Below are positions 9,501 through 19,033 of a stretch of 64,000 nucleotides of DNA, in pieces. The stretch is from positions 1,240,001 to 1,304,000 of the forward strand of contig JARKIF010000013.1 in NCBI GenBank assembly GCA_029378245.1, written 5' to 3'. This DNA is from Roridomyces roridus. Taxonomy: Eukaryota > Basidiomycota > Agaricomycetes > Agaricales > Mycenaceae. Every line of letters starts with the position of its first letter. The stretch's first letter is position 1. The notes under the pieces were generated by a model. It was not told where the DNA came from. It did not search any database and saw only the letters and a list, made by a program, of their open reading frames with translations. Made by a program: the position numbers and the translations under genes.

Positions 9501-11341
9501 CCTTGTGTCGTATTCGAGAATAAAGCCTTGCAGTAGGCCTCTTGAAAGAGATCTAGTCGGTCCGAGGACTTAGAAGCTGAACAAAAGACCAAAACCATTG
9601 ATATCAAGTGAGCTGTATGCTCCGAGGAGCTGCTTCAAGTCGAGCGGGACGTTCAATCTTACCTATATACTTTAGGGTGACCCCGAACTCAACCGTAGTC
9701 GAAGTTGACTGGCCCTGGCTGGGGTGTTGGATGTTTTGGTAGTTGGTGTTATGGTGTTGGGGTTTTTTGGGTTTGTTGCCTTTTGGGTAGCACTCCGCAG
9801 ACTCAGCCATTGCTGCTCCACATTCACACTTCACTGGTGCGCAGTTACAGACGTTTCAACGGGTCGTATACAACCGAAAATCAAGAAATCAAACTAACCG
9901 TGTCGCCCATCTTTTTTGCCGAATCAAACGCCGTGGGGAATTGCTCTTTGTCAATGAATGAATTGATATCGGGAAAGCCCTCTTCCTTCGCCTCCTTGGA
10001 AAGGTTCCGACATACGCGATATTTGGGTGGCTTGCCTGGTCCCTGCTCGCTCTCGGAAACCAGGAGGGGGGAAGAGACAACGGGACCACCAAGTATTCTC
10101 TCGACGTCCGTGAGTTGAAAGGGCCCGGAAATCCGCCGCGCGTCGAGCTCCTTGTCAACATATGCCTGGACGACGTCGGGGTGGGCATCCACAGAAGGGT
10201 GATTTTTAATGACGATGGTACGTTCGAGGGTGGGCATATCGCCGATGGGGAAGCCGTGACGAAGATTATTGACTAGTTGCGGGAATTCGTCCAAAATATC
10301 AAGATGCACCAGGGCCGCTTCAAAGGCGTTGGTGTCGTATGGTGTGACCACACGTTCCAAGATTTCTTTGTCAATTGGGTCAATAGGCGAAGGGCGATGA
10401 TGAAGGGTGTGGGTCAAATCAGGGAAAACCAAAGGAGTGTGCGCGAATAGGATGTCGGCTATCTGGGTGTCAAGCCCGGTCGTGGAAACGGGCGCCGTGC
10501 TGGTCGGACCCGCAATACGAACAGAGGTGGGCGTATTCGTTGGTATGATGGGGGAATGTAGATTGGCAGCGGTCGTTGATATTGAAGTAGACACATATGG
10601 GCGTTGAGGTACCGACGGAGAGTAACGACCATCGTCTTCCGTCGTGATATCCCCGGGCTGCGAAATGCCTGGTTTCATCACGGGTGTGGGAAGGGTCGTG
10701 TTGCTGATAACCGTGTCCACGCCGAGCACATATTGGGCAGAATAGTGTGCGCTCGTCGGCCCGAAATTGAAACCGTTCGTTTCCGTCGATGGGAATACCG
10801 TTGACGCCACCCGGAAAAGGCTGCTGGTTTGACCGTGGTTGTCTGGGTGGGTCTGCCCGACGGTTGTCCGCCTCCACCTTGCCGTATCTGCCATCCCCTC
10901 GAAACCCATCGGAACCGCCGCCGCCGGAATATCCATTTCCCCCGTCACGACCACCGTAGCCTCCACTCCAGCCGCCGTGCACGTTTCCCGGGCCCTGAAA
11001 TCCACCATGACCATGGCCGTGGCCAACGCCACGACCATGCCCGCCTCTGCCACCGTATCCTTCGCTGCTGCCACCGCCGTAACCATGATTTCCGTAACCC
11101 CCACTGCCCTGGTATCCTCCGCCGTGTCCTCCTCCGCCGTATCCTCCACCAGCGTAACCCCCGACACCGAAACCGCTCCCGCCTCTGTTCCATCTCCCGC
11201 TGCCACCAACAGTGCCGCTGCTCGTTTGCCCGGCGTCGTGAGCATCGCGAAGGAAGCCCCGTTGGTAAGGCGAGTTACCCAGACGTGGTTCCACGCGACG
11301 GCTTCTTGCGAACGCATCCGAGTCTGCGGGTCGTTTGGCAA
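6580..11341 (-). CDS. Reverse transcriptase-RNase H (pol), split by a 2.24-kb intron-like segment
   Basis: The 5' part (11341-9899) is open in a frame overlapping gag. Its end carries RT N-terminal motifs: NLRHGFPIGD, GGPVVSSPLLV and the run PKYRVCRNLS, closing with SAKKMGDT. The 3' part (7656-6580) continues without break: IANAPPGTTACAFDIESFHRT, YIDHCHPFGLAAASSNAGQ, the RT active-site region RYEDDISG, then an RNase H region (IGIYVDASTSWGIGV, IRSDNFGAIGAHEKG, SAENPADSLSRG). Joining 9899 to 7656 restores the expected GDT-IANAPPG sequence exactly. There is no ATG at the pol start, so expression by frameshift or reinitiation from gag is likely. Where pol truly begins inside the gag overlap is unresolved. 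Confidence 0.8.
7657..9898 (-). other. 2242-bp segment interrupting RT, bounded by GT...AG splice sites
   Basis: On the minus strand the segment begins GTTAGT at 9898 and ends CTACTAG at 7657, between codons that rejoin perfectly. It holds the hairpin satellite at 7715-8110 and about 1.7 kb of unassigned, AT-richer sequence with a TATATAAACC box near 9012 and an AATAAA-type signal near 9521, which could be remains of an LTR. No target-site duplication is visible at the junctions, so an intron enlarged by nested repeats is more likely than a simple insertion. Confidence 0.6.
7715..8110. repeat. Tandem array of two alternating palindromes
   Basis: Degenerate copies of palindrome A (like GCACCCCGTATAAGGGGTGC) occur about eight times, near 7723, 7760, 7808, 7838, 7903, 7930, 7993 and 8042. 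They are interspersed with about five copies of palindrome B (like GGCCGTATGCGGCC), near 7780, 7860, 7957, 8014 and 8062. The spacing is roughly 50-65 bp. Both strands can fold into serial hairpins. Open frames across the array encode repetitive peptides only as a by-product. Confidence 0.8.
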
Positions 11342-12320
11342 TATTGGGGTCCTCCGATTCGTCGTCCATTGTCAGCTTTTCGAGAAACATGCTGTGTGCG
11401 AGCAATGAAAATGGTCGTGGAGGTCTACTGTACATGGCCTTTATTTGGTTAGAAGACCAGCGGAACCATCGCTCAGGCTTGAAATCTGAAGCGAGACGCT
11501 CTTCGACGAAATTCAAATGCTGCTCGATGTTGTGTGCGATGTTAGCACCCGGGGATGCATTTTCTGGTGTGGCATGTTTGGCGATAACGAGGAGATTGCG
11601 CAAGGCCTCGATGATGTCGGAAGGGGGGTTGGCAAAACCTTCGAGATCGTATTCCGAGGAGCCCTGACCGAGGAACGCTGGTCCGTCGAAGCACACCACC
11701 GATTTTGAGCCCAGATCCGCAGGAGCATGCTGAACCGTCGGGACTTTGGCACCTCCTTCGAAACGCTTCAAAGACGCTGGGGCGAGTGCCTGTAAAGGAA
11801 TGAAACGGTGGTGGACTAAGGAGGAGATCATCTGCTGAGGGATGGGGATGCCGAGACGGGTCTTCAATCCCGGAAGAGTGGACCTGAACGATCCTAACAA
11901 CCTGGCAGCGGCAGCGGCATCATCGCTAGCCATATCGCGGTACTGCGCAATTAGCTCGGCCAAAGACGCGCTCAACTCGCCGACACTGGACAAGACCTCC
12001 TTATGGTTGGCCAAACTCGCCACCTCTTCGGCCGAGAAGGTCCACAAAGCCATCAACGGCGGTCCCACGTCCAAGCTATAAGACTGCTTCGAGTCGAAAG
12101 CCGCCTGTGCAGCCATCGTTTGCAAACGGCTCTCGAGGTTGGCGTTCTCGATACGCAGGTTTGCAATGTTCCTCTCTCGAGTGCTGAGGATAGTCGAGGA
12201 GCGAGAGGGCGGTGTGGCAAAGAACGCTTCCCAAATCGTCGCGTCATTGTACGGCGCTGGGATGTTGGCGTTGGGCATAAACTCCGTGGGCTTGTATTTT
12301 TGATACGTAGGGGTGGTCAT
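10470..12320 (-). CDS. Gag-like protein of the DIRS-like element
   Basis: This 616-residue single-exon frame starts at the ATG at 12320-12318 (MTTPTYQKYKPTEF). The N-terminal half is helical with a predicted coiled region (STRERNIANLRIENANLESR). A long Gly/Tyr/His-rich low-complexity tract lies at about residues 375-470. The C-terminus is Cys/His-rich, with FCPICARRGHGYQQHD followed by CVYFNINDRC and CSYCGSDQHGARFH. These zinc-knuckle-like motifs suit a nucleocapsid role in packaging element RNA. Its 3' ~870 bp overlap the pol frame, including the Gly-rich tract. Gag identity rests on position plus these motifs. Confidence 0.75.
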   Translation of the reverse strand: MTTPTYQKYKPTEFMPNANIPAPYNDATIWEAFFATPPSRSSTILSTRERNIANLRIENANLESRLQTMAAQAAFDSKQSYSLDVGPPLMALWTFSAEEVASLANHKEVLSSVGELSASLAELIAQYRDMASDDAAAAARLLGSFRSTLPGLKTRLGIPIPQQMISSLVHHRFIPLQALAPASLKRFEGGAKVPTVQHAPADLGSKSVVCFDGPAFLGQGSSEYDLEGFANPPSDIIEALRNLLVIAKHATPENASPGANIAHNIEQHLNFVEERLASDFKPERWFRWSSNQIKAMYSRPPRPFSLLAHSMFLEKLTMDDESEDPNIAKRPADSDAFARSRRVEPRLGNSPYQRGFLRDAHDAGQTSSGTVGGSGRWNRGGSGFGVGGYAGGGYGGGGHGGGYQGSGGYGNHGYGGGSSEGYGGRGGHGRGVGHGHGHGGFQGPGNVHGGWSGGYGGRDGGNGYSGGGGSDGFRGDGRYGKVEADNRRADPPRQPRSNQQPFPGGVNGIPIDGNERFQFRADERTLFCPICARRGHGYQQHDPSHTRDETRHFAARGYHDGRRWSLLSVGTSTPICVYFNINDRCQSTFPHHTNEYAHLCSYCGSDQHGARFHDRA

Positions 12321-12580
12321 ATTTGCAGTTTGGACGCGTAACGAGGACGAAAAACGCGCAAAAGAAATGAGAAAAGGGAATCGAGAAGGATGGTCGGGAT
12401 CAGACGAGTCTGATCACGGCATCCATCGGCAAACAGTCGTCCACCAAACTCAGCAAGAAATATACGAGTCGGAAGGTACATGCCCGCTCTCACTAACTAG
12501 CTTATCTTCCGCTGACCCTACGCTCGTGCCTCGCGCAGGGTCATCTCGCACTTTTGCTACTTGTAATACCTACACTTTGC

Positions 12581-14218
12581 TCAGTATGGCATCAAGTTCC
12601 CGTCTCGGTCGTAATATTGATTTCCCCATGTCACGAGCGACTGGTCCCACTCGTCGTAGTAAGAGTTCCCTTCTTGGGCAGAATATGATGGAAAGGTGGG
12701 TGGTGGCGGAAGATAGAGGAGACGCAATCGGAATCCATCCTCAACATGCTGCTGAAGGGGGATGGCAATATCAATCTGCGGAGGCCGTGCAAAGTAGGCC
12801 TTCAGCTGCTCGAGACGAGCGGTGTCGCGTTCGGGGTCAGTCCGAGCAAGAACGAACTGAACAAGGGCCTCATCCGACAGATGGCGAAAATCTGAGATGG
12901 TCAAGCTTCGGAGGTTGGGGCACAATATGCCACCGGACCCTGAAATGTTTGATGTTAGGGCTTCAACAACCGAGCAATAAGCCGGAGGCCAGCCTGGGGT
13001 CATTGGCTCTCCACCAATCGTCAGGTCCTCTAATTTGGTGGCCAGTGTCAGTACTTCCAGGAGCGTATCCTGGAGCATGGTGCTGACATGCAGAATAAGA
13101 CATCTGAGCAGCGGGGATGACCGGAAGATGGGGACGATAGGCAGCGAGTTGGCCCCAGCTGCTTGATCGCTGTATTTGAGGAAGGACAGATTCGGCATGC
13201 GGAGGCAATTGAGGAATGTCATGGTGGGACTGCTGCTGCCCCGGTTCTCAATTGAGAGGAACTGCAGCTGGTCCAGATGACAACTTGGCTCATTCCCATC
13301 CTCATCATGCAAATATACAGAGAGGATGCAGGACTTGAGTTGCGAACACTGACTGAGAGCATTCAGCAGCGCCTGTGGTGAAGGATCGTAATGGCCGAGC
13401 TGAATGTGGCACAGCACTTCCCAGTGAATGGGGGTTGAGAACAGGAGATTTGTTCCCCGGGCAAGTAGCGAGGTGAGAGTGGGTGTGGCTAAAAGTGGCA
13501 AGCCGTCTATGAAGTTGATGCCCTCGATTGCAACACATCTCAACATCGGGACGTCTCCGTGAGATAGAGCCTCGAGCGGCTCCAAATCCACGCAAGGAGT
13601 TGCTACAAAGCGGAAGCATCTCCACCGGGAGGCAAACTGGATAAGGGTCTGCAGGAGAGTTTTCGAGGCGTTGAAGGCCCCTTGGTCAAGATCATGGTCT
13701 TGTTCAGATCCCTCCGACGCGCCAGAGGAGGAATGACGCCCCACAAAGGATATTGTGAGAGGCAGAGACCCGGACCGCAACAGCCAGTGTTTCACCGTGT
13801 CGTTGACTTGATTCAATCTGCTCGTTTCGACTCCTACAGGTGTCGGCGGAGGAATGAGGTGGAGAGATGCCCAAAGATACGGCGTCGAGAGAGCCAAGCT
13901 TCTCCAACGCTGGGAGATGCGGAAAAGGATCAGAGGGGCGTCATCCACGGAGAGAGTCGGAGGTCGATGAGCGGGGAGAGATGCTTTGAAAATCTCCTGA
14001 ATGATATCGTCGGGCATTCGACGAGCCTGCGAGAGCAATGCCAGATGTGCATCCATGAAGTCTGAGAGCTCGTCGCGCTTGCGTTGCATGCGGTCGATGT
14101 CCTGCGTTATTTGGTCCACCTCCGTGCGCAAAGCAGCCAGCAGATCGTGGATGCGACGGCGCTCGTCATCGGAGGGAATGGAATTGGTGTGCAGTATGCT
14201 TTGGAACGGCGACTCCAT
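12581..14218 (-). CDS. F-box-like protein, single exon
   Basis: 545 residues in one exon. An N-terminal coiled coil (residues ~15-55, EERR/EVDQITQDIDRMQRKRDE type) precedes an F-box-like motif at ~65-115 (RMPDDIIQEIF ... FRISQRWRSLALSTPYLWASL). The remainder is a degenerate leucine-rich repeat region. The order coiled coil, F-box, divergent LRRs is the large Agaricomycete F-box family; such proteins are thought to recruit substrates to SCF ubiquitin ligases through Skp1. The partner and substrate are unknown. It lies just beyond the retrotransposon and reads toward it. Confidence 0.85.
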   Translation of the reverse strand: MESPFQSILHTNSIPSDDERRRIHDLLAALRTEVDQITQDIDRMQRKRDELSDFMDAHLALLSQARRMPDDIIQEIFKASLPAHRPPTLSVDDAPLILFRISQRWRSLALSTPYLWASLHLIPPPTPVGVETSRLNQVNDTVKHWLLRSGSLPLTISFVGRHSSSGASEGSEQDHDLDQGAFNASKTLLQTLIQFASRWRCFRFVATPCVDLEPLEALSHGDVPMLRCVAIEGINFIDGLPLLATPTLTSLLARGTNLLFSTPIHWEVLCHIQLGHYDPSPQALLNALSQCSQLKSCILSVYLHDEDGNEPSCHLDQLQFLSIENRGSSSPTMTFLNCLRMPNLSFLKYSDQAAGANSLPIVPIFRSSPLLRCLILHVSTMLQDTLLEVLTLATKLEDLTIGGEPMTPGWPPAYCSVVEALTSNISGSGGILCPNLRSLTISDFRHLSDEALVQFVLARTDPERDTARLEQLKAYFARPPQIDIAIPLQQHVEDGFRLRLLYLPPPPTFPSYSAQEGNSYYDEWDQSLVTWGNQYYDRDGNLMPY

Positions 14219-14740
14219 CTGGGGGCAATCGGTGTGTTAAGGCGTCTTTGAAAGGGAGATAGCTGGATTCTGACCGAAGTTCAGCCGCTTAGGGAGCCGA
14301 GTGGATGAAGGCAGGAAGACAAATGCGTCGTGGGTCAATCGTGGGTGCCGTGGCATCAGTGATTGACAGATCCGGGATGCGCACATGTGACTCTGGGCCC
14401 AGTCGCGTCGACGCGCCAGGCACAGAAACGACTGCGGCTTCCCTCACTGCTCGAGTCACAAATCGTTGTTTCAAGACTTGTTGATTGGGCTCATAAAAAG
14501 TGCCCGAATCGAACGGACGCACGAGATGACTCCGCTGCTCCGCAGTGCGCACAACACTCTGCCGCACCTGGCCATCGCAAACAGAAAGGATATCTTCGTT
14601 GAACATTCGTAAATATCGTAATCATGAAACTCGTTACGCGTCGTAGGTAAATATCCACCTCCCTCTTGTTCTGCGTCCAGACCTAAACTTTCAACCCAAC
14701 GGCCAATGCGCCGGGGGGCCTGATCATGACTCCGTTCTCA
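14219..14740. other. Intergenic, with one T-arm-like hairpin motif
   Basis: This region lies upstream of the 14218 gene. It carries a minus-strand GTCCGTTCGATTCGGGCAC-type motif at about 14501-14519, one member of the dispersed family described under 22451-24460. No gene is supported. Confidence 0.5.
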
Positions 14741-15028
14741 TTAATTATGCTTCCGACGGGCTCCCATCGTGCGGTATGATTGGAACGGGTTCAATACGAC
14801 CGCTGTGCCAGGCGGCGCCGGTGCATGCCCGAGGCTGATTGGTGGGGATGCAAATCGGCCTTGCGGTTTGTTGTTGCGCGATGGCTGCCTCGCAACTGCC
14901 GCAGGGATGAGAGCGGAATCCGCCTTGGCATTGTTGGCGGCAATCCGGCTGGAGCGCCGGAGAGGTGTGGGGTGTACCGGTTGGGTTTTCTTTCGTGGGG
15001 AGGAGGAGTTTGTTCGTGTAGCTGGCAT
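14741..15028 (-). CDS. Small basic hypothetical protein
   Basis: A 95-residue frame runs from ATG 15028-15026 (MPATRTNSSSPRKK). It is rich in Arg, Ser and Pro (LRRSSRIAANNAKAD) and ends GARRKHN. A TATA box (TATAAAA, 15074-15068 on the minus strand) sits ~40 bp upstream of the ATG, the same spacing seen at the laccase and SDR genes here, which supports a real transcription unit. No family is recognised. The basic composition could suit a nuclear or nucleic-acid-binding protein, but that is speculation. Confidence 0.4.
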   Translation of the reverse strand: MPATRTNSSSPRKKTQPVHPTPLRRSSRIAANNAKADSALIPAAVARQPSRNNKPQGRFASPPISLGHAPAPPGTAVVLNPFQSYRTMGARRKHN

Positions 15029-15067
15029 TAAGAAGAGTGGGTGGTTCTGAATTTCCACTCGGGGGCC

Positions 15068-15074
15068 TTTTATA
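15068..15074 (-). promoter_or_regulatory. TATA box for the 15028 gene
   Basis: TATAAAA on the minus strand, about 40 bp upstream of the proposed ATG. Confidence 0.45.
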
Positions 15075-15494
15075 CCTCACAGCTTGAATGTTACGGACCA
15101 GAACAATGAGGCTGGGCCAGCGAGACTGGGCCCAATCAGGATGGATTGGGCCAGACGCTTGGACCTCACATCGAACAAAAACATTCTTGCGTTTGGACCT
15201 CGATTGAACGCTGGTTCAAAGCGCAACCGAACGCCGATCAGTCGGAGCTCCGAGCCGAGATCAATTTGATGATCCGTCGGAAACCATCATCACATTCCCA
15301 TCTCTTGTCAGCTACGCCACTCCTCTCAAACGCCCGCACACGATTTCCGACGTCCGTACGTTCCATTCTTTGTTTTCGTCCTAATTGCTCCCACTTACGG
15401 TGTTATTATACGGACCGGTGGCAGTCGATCAGAAGGTCTTGACAGGCACTGCCTTTGCCGCCTTGTTACCACACCTTTCCACCAACCACGCACC

Positions 15495-17495
15495 ATGAAC
15501 CCTGCCAATGGGTCACTCACAGGCGAGTACTCACAAGCGTCCTTGACACTAGAGCTAAAACATCACCCCACAGCCCACTGGACTCGCCTCAAACAGTCAC
15601 TGACTCGTCGGGGCGGGCGGAAGGCTGAGCGCTCGTTGTCGCCGGATCCTGTTTGGGTCCATGTCAATTCACGGAGAGTTTCTTCATCGCGACGCACGCA
15701 GAGCTCATGCACCACCCGCCCATCTCTCGACCTGCACTCCCCCATCTCCTTCGACCCTCCCCCCATCGACCGCTCTCACAACGAAAAGCTCCCAATTAGC
15801 CGCTTACCGCCCGAAATTCTGGCAGATATCTTTTTGATATTGTGCGAGGCTGGTGGGCTGCCGGACTACTCCTGGACAGCATGTAGCCAGGTGTGTGCCG
15901 CATGGCGCGCCATTGCCCTGGACACGCCCGTGTTGTGGAGCCATGTGATCTTCAGCACCTCCGGATGGACTCGACGATGTATCGAGCGCTCAAAGTCCGC
16001 GCCTCTTATCGTCGAAGCCAACATGACTTACACTGGGCTCGAGGACCGCGTATGCGGTGTCCTCAAGTTGTCGGACAGAATTTGGAAAATCAATCTCCAA
16101 TTCTTCGCCCCAAGCCCGTTGGCAATCACACTTCTCAATGGGCCGTTTCCCATCCTGAGGAGTCTATCGGTGAACGTATCCAACTACTTCTTGTCCCCGA
16201 CTCTGACCTTGAACCCCGACGCATACCCGATGCTCCGACACCTCCATTTCCGGAGCAACGTCACCTTCTTCCCCTGCCACCTCCCCACTGGCCTAGTTTC
16301 GCTGGAAATCAGCAATGGCTCAGACGGCGGCGTCTCCTGGGAGATATTTGCCCAATCACTCCAATCGCTCCCCGACCTCGAAGTCCTCACCCTGCACGAA
16401 TTCGCCGTACCTCCCACCTCGGCTGCACGCATTCCGCTGCCGGCGTTACGAGAGTTGCACCTCTCTGCATGTCCAGCCGAATGTGCACGCCTCGTCGAAG
16501 CTCTCGACGCTCCCCTCCTCCGACGCTACGGCCTCCACCTCCGTACCGTCGATGATGCCGCAAGCATGTTCGCCACAGTCCTCGGGGGCTTCGCGGACAA
16601 AGACTCTACCCCGAAATCCATGTTCCTCCACCGGCAATACGGCACCCTGGGCAGCGACCAGTGGTACCACGTCTCACAACCCTTCCCCGACCCCGGTTTC
16701 TACCAACACACCGTCTTTGGTTTTGCCTACGCCGATGCGCGCGATGCCGAGGTCGCCACGCTGGATATCTGCTTTACGTGGCGAATCCCACTCACAGATG
16801 ATGATCTCGCGAGCATATTTAGTGCTATCGCAGACATCCCCGGCCCCCTTCTCGAGAAGGTCGAGTGGCTTTTGTTGGCGGATTGGAATTCCTCCCCGCC
16901 GGGGACGTGGGCGCCTTTCCTCCGTCGACTCACGGGTTTAAAGAACCTGTTGATTTCAGGGCTCCCTGCGTCGGGTTTACTTTGGGATTTACTCGATCAG
17001 CTGGAGACGCCTGCGCGGTTACTGGTGGAGAAACCCCTCCTGCCTGCGTTGGAGGAGTTGGAAATCAACAGCATCGATTGTTCGGCGGGTGGGTGGATCC
17101 CGCGGAGGCCGCAGCGCAATGTCAACTCGTACATCGACCTCGACGGAGCGCGGTTCATCGAGGTACTCATATGTTACCTCGAGGCGAGGCATAAATTATC
17201 TTCCGTGTCTTCCGCGTCCTCCTCGGCGTCCCCACCGATCCTCGCACGCCTCAAAATCACCCGCGCAATCAACTACACCACAGCTGAAATCAAACTTCTC
17301 CGCCGGCTCGTTGGAGAGGTCCTCTGGGACGGCGTTGGGAGTATGCCGAGCACGTATGCGTTTAATGGGGACGAGCATGGGGCGATGACGATTAATCATA
17401 ATGTGCTGGGGAGGAGGGCGAGTTATCGCGAGCTGGAGATGTGCGAGGAGGAGAGGTGGAGGAGGCAGTTTTGGGCGTTACAGATGAGGGGCTAA
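15495..17495 (+). CDS. F-box/LRR-like protein, single exon
   Basis: 666 residues in one exon. An F-box sits at about residues 95-150 (ISRLPPEILADIFLIL ... SWTACSQVCAAWRAIALDTPVLW), followed by degenerate LRR-like segments such as LPDLEVLTLHEFAVPP and a conserved tail (LKITRAINYTTAEIKLLRRLVG). It is a close paralogue of the broken gene at 40288-42152, sharing the segment WTACSQVC, the EISNG and LTLHEF motifs and the C-terminal tail. A role as SCF substrate receptor is expected from the family; the substrate is unknown. Confidence 0.85.
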   Translation: MNPANGSLTGEYSQASLTLELKHHPTAHWTRLKQSLTRRGGRKAERSLSPDPVWVHVNSRRVSSSRRTQSSCTTRPSLDLHSPISFDPPPIDRSHNEKLPISRLPPEILADIFLILCEAGGLPDYSWTACSQVCAAWRAIALDTPVLWSHVIFSTSGWTRRCIERSKSAPLIVEANMTYTGLEDRVCGVLKLSDRIWKINLQFFAPSPLAITLLNGPFPILRSLSVNVSNYFLSPTLTLNPDAYPMLRHLHFRSNVTFFPCHLPTGLVSLEISNGSDGGVSWEIFAQSLQSLPDLEVLTLHEFAVPPTSAARIPLPALRELHLSACPAECARLVEALDAPLLRRYGLHLRTVDDAASMFATVLGGFADKDSTPKSMFLHRQYGTLGSDQWYHVSQPFPDPGFYQHTVFGFAYADARDAEVATLDICFTWRIPLTDDDLASIFSAIADIPGPLLEKVEWLLLADWNSSPPGTWAPFLRRLTGLKNLLISGLPASGLLWDLLDQLETPARLLVEKPLLPALEELEINSIDCSAGGWIPRRPQRNVNSYIDLDGARFIEVLICYLEARHKLSSVSSASSSASPPILARLKITRAINYTTAEIKLLRRLVGEVLWDGVGSMPSTYAFNGDEHGAMTINHNVLGRRASYRELEMCEEERWRRQFWALQMRG

Positions 17496-19033
17496 GGTAG
17501 CTGGGACTTTGGGATTTTAACTTTATGTAGTACTAGCTGGATTTCTGTGTAATCGATACCCCAGTACATGAGTTCAATGCCTGGATTATAATTCCCTGCT
17601 GTGAGTGTTCAGATGCACACACACTGAGTTGTGTACAACTTGTGCACAAGTTGTGCACGTAGCCTGTTCGATTCCCGCCAGTGAAGTAAAACTCCAAGAT
17701 GTTGGGTCTTTTTCAATTCGCGAACAGGCGAAGAAGATGGACCGACTTTCTCTGCTCATTTCATTGACTAAATTGAACTGACAAACTAAGGGCCCATCGA
17801 CAATGCACTGGCTGAGGCCTGAGCAGTGAGGGGCTCAGAGCTGCGTGAGAACGTCTGGTAGATTAGCGTTTAGCAGCAAGATGAAACTAGTTCTCAACCA
17901 GACCAGCCATTCCCATTCGGGATAACGCACAACACCAGTATCCGTTCGATTCGGAGGCGGGTCGTGCCGTGGAAAGTAAAACGCCCCGGTAACCTTTCAT
18001 GGCTACTACATACGTGTTTCCTTTTTGCAGTGATCATGGGCACGAGTCTCGGTACTCGAACATTCTGGTCCTTTCTAGGAAGAGCGTATTGGCATCGAAT
18101 AAAAGCCAACAGTTTATCTTCACTGTCGACGACCCAGCGGCGGATGGTCCGCGTCAGTCTTTGTATATAATCGTATGCAGCGTCTACGGACATCGCCTGT
18201 TCGACTCGGGCCTGGGTCATAATCATGCCTGCGTTTTTATCGTCGGGGTTTCCCGGATTTGCGGACATCCACTCTCCACTCCAGTTTCTAGTGAGATTGC
18301 AATTTCTTAAAGGATGTATTGCGATTTTGCGAGCAGACAATAAGGACTGGCGAAGATGCATCCTTGTCAACCATGTTCGACACAAACATTTGGGCGGAGA
18401 GACAGCCGGTCCGAGTCTCTGCCTCCAGAATTCCAGTGACCCAGGTAATACGCCCACGATTGCTGAAATTGGTGAGTCTTTGGAACTATTCAAGATTCAA
18501 CCTGTGGATATGCACAGCGCCTGTTCGCCCCGGTCCCTACTGCTGGGCCCTCTGGGCTTCAACTATTGACGGACCAGTACTTTGCGGTTGGTCTGTTTCC
18601 TGTGGCACTTAAGGATATTGACATGCTGGTGCCCGTTGGATTTGGGACTGAGTCGTTTGCCGAGGACATGGTCCATCACCTTTTTGGCCCCGAGAAGTTG
18701 GGCCTTGTCTTCTTTGCCTTTGACTTGGGCGAATAATATCCTCGGTCTTGCCGACGTTTTCGTGATTTTCTCCTCCTCAGTCTTCTCATCTCGCGAGATT
18801 TGCGATTCTAGAGTAGAAGAGTAGAAGTTGTATTTAACAATCAGCTCAAGCTCCAAGAAACGCAGCGACGCAATTAATCTAACAATGCCCCGGACACATC
18901 TTCCTCTTCATGTTCTCTATTGCCTCTTCCATGGACAGCCCCGGACTCCGCACGATATTTGTTTGCGCGCGCGCGTTGGGACCTTCGTGCCAGTTCGCGC
19001 GGTATTCTGTCAACGAGAATAGTCAGATATCTG
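17496..19033. other. Intergenic ~1.5 kb with hairpin motifs
   Basis: No gene is supported. The 199-residue minus-strand frame at 18493-17894 lacks domain-like features and spans repeat motifs. T-arm-like motifs occur at 17941-17955 (CCGTTCGATTCGGAG) and 18197-18210. The stretch around them (18126-18210) is similar to 20600-20700, so both belong to a dispersed repeat. A short palindromic cluster containing CTTGTGCACAAG lies near 17640. Confidence 0.5.

Larger units (their letters stand above)
5039..12320 (-). mobile_element. DIRS/Ngaro-type tyrosine-recombinase retrotransposon
   Basis: Three adjacent minus-strand coding regions occur in the order gag (12320-10470), RT-RNase H (about 10.5 kb to 6580) and tyrosine recombinase (to 5039). 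A retroelement carrying a tyrosine recombinase instead of an integrase defines the DIRS/Ngaro/PAT group. No methyltransferase domain was seen, which favours a Ngaro-like arrangement, but subgroup assignment is inference. Gag and recombinase frames are long and open, so the copy looks fairly young; the RT gene is split by the 7657-9898 segment. Terminal or split repeats were not identified, so the stated span covers coding sequence only. Confidence 0.85.

Noticed and set aside
8713..9540. Possible solo LTR in the RT-interrupting segment
   Set aside because: A TATATAAACC box and AATAAA-type signal are suggestive, but no TG...CA ends with a target duplication could be fixed.
10829..11452. Two plus-strand frames of ~190-207 residues
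   Set aside because: They are antisense shadows of the Gly-rich gag tract.
17894..18493. 199-residue minus frame
   Set aside because: It runs through repeat motifs shared with 20.6 kb and shows no domain.
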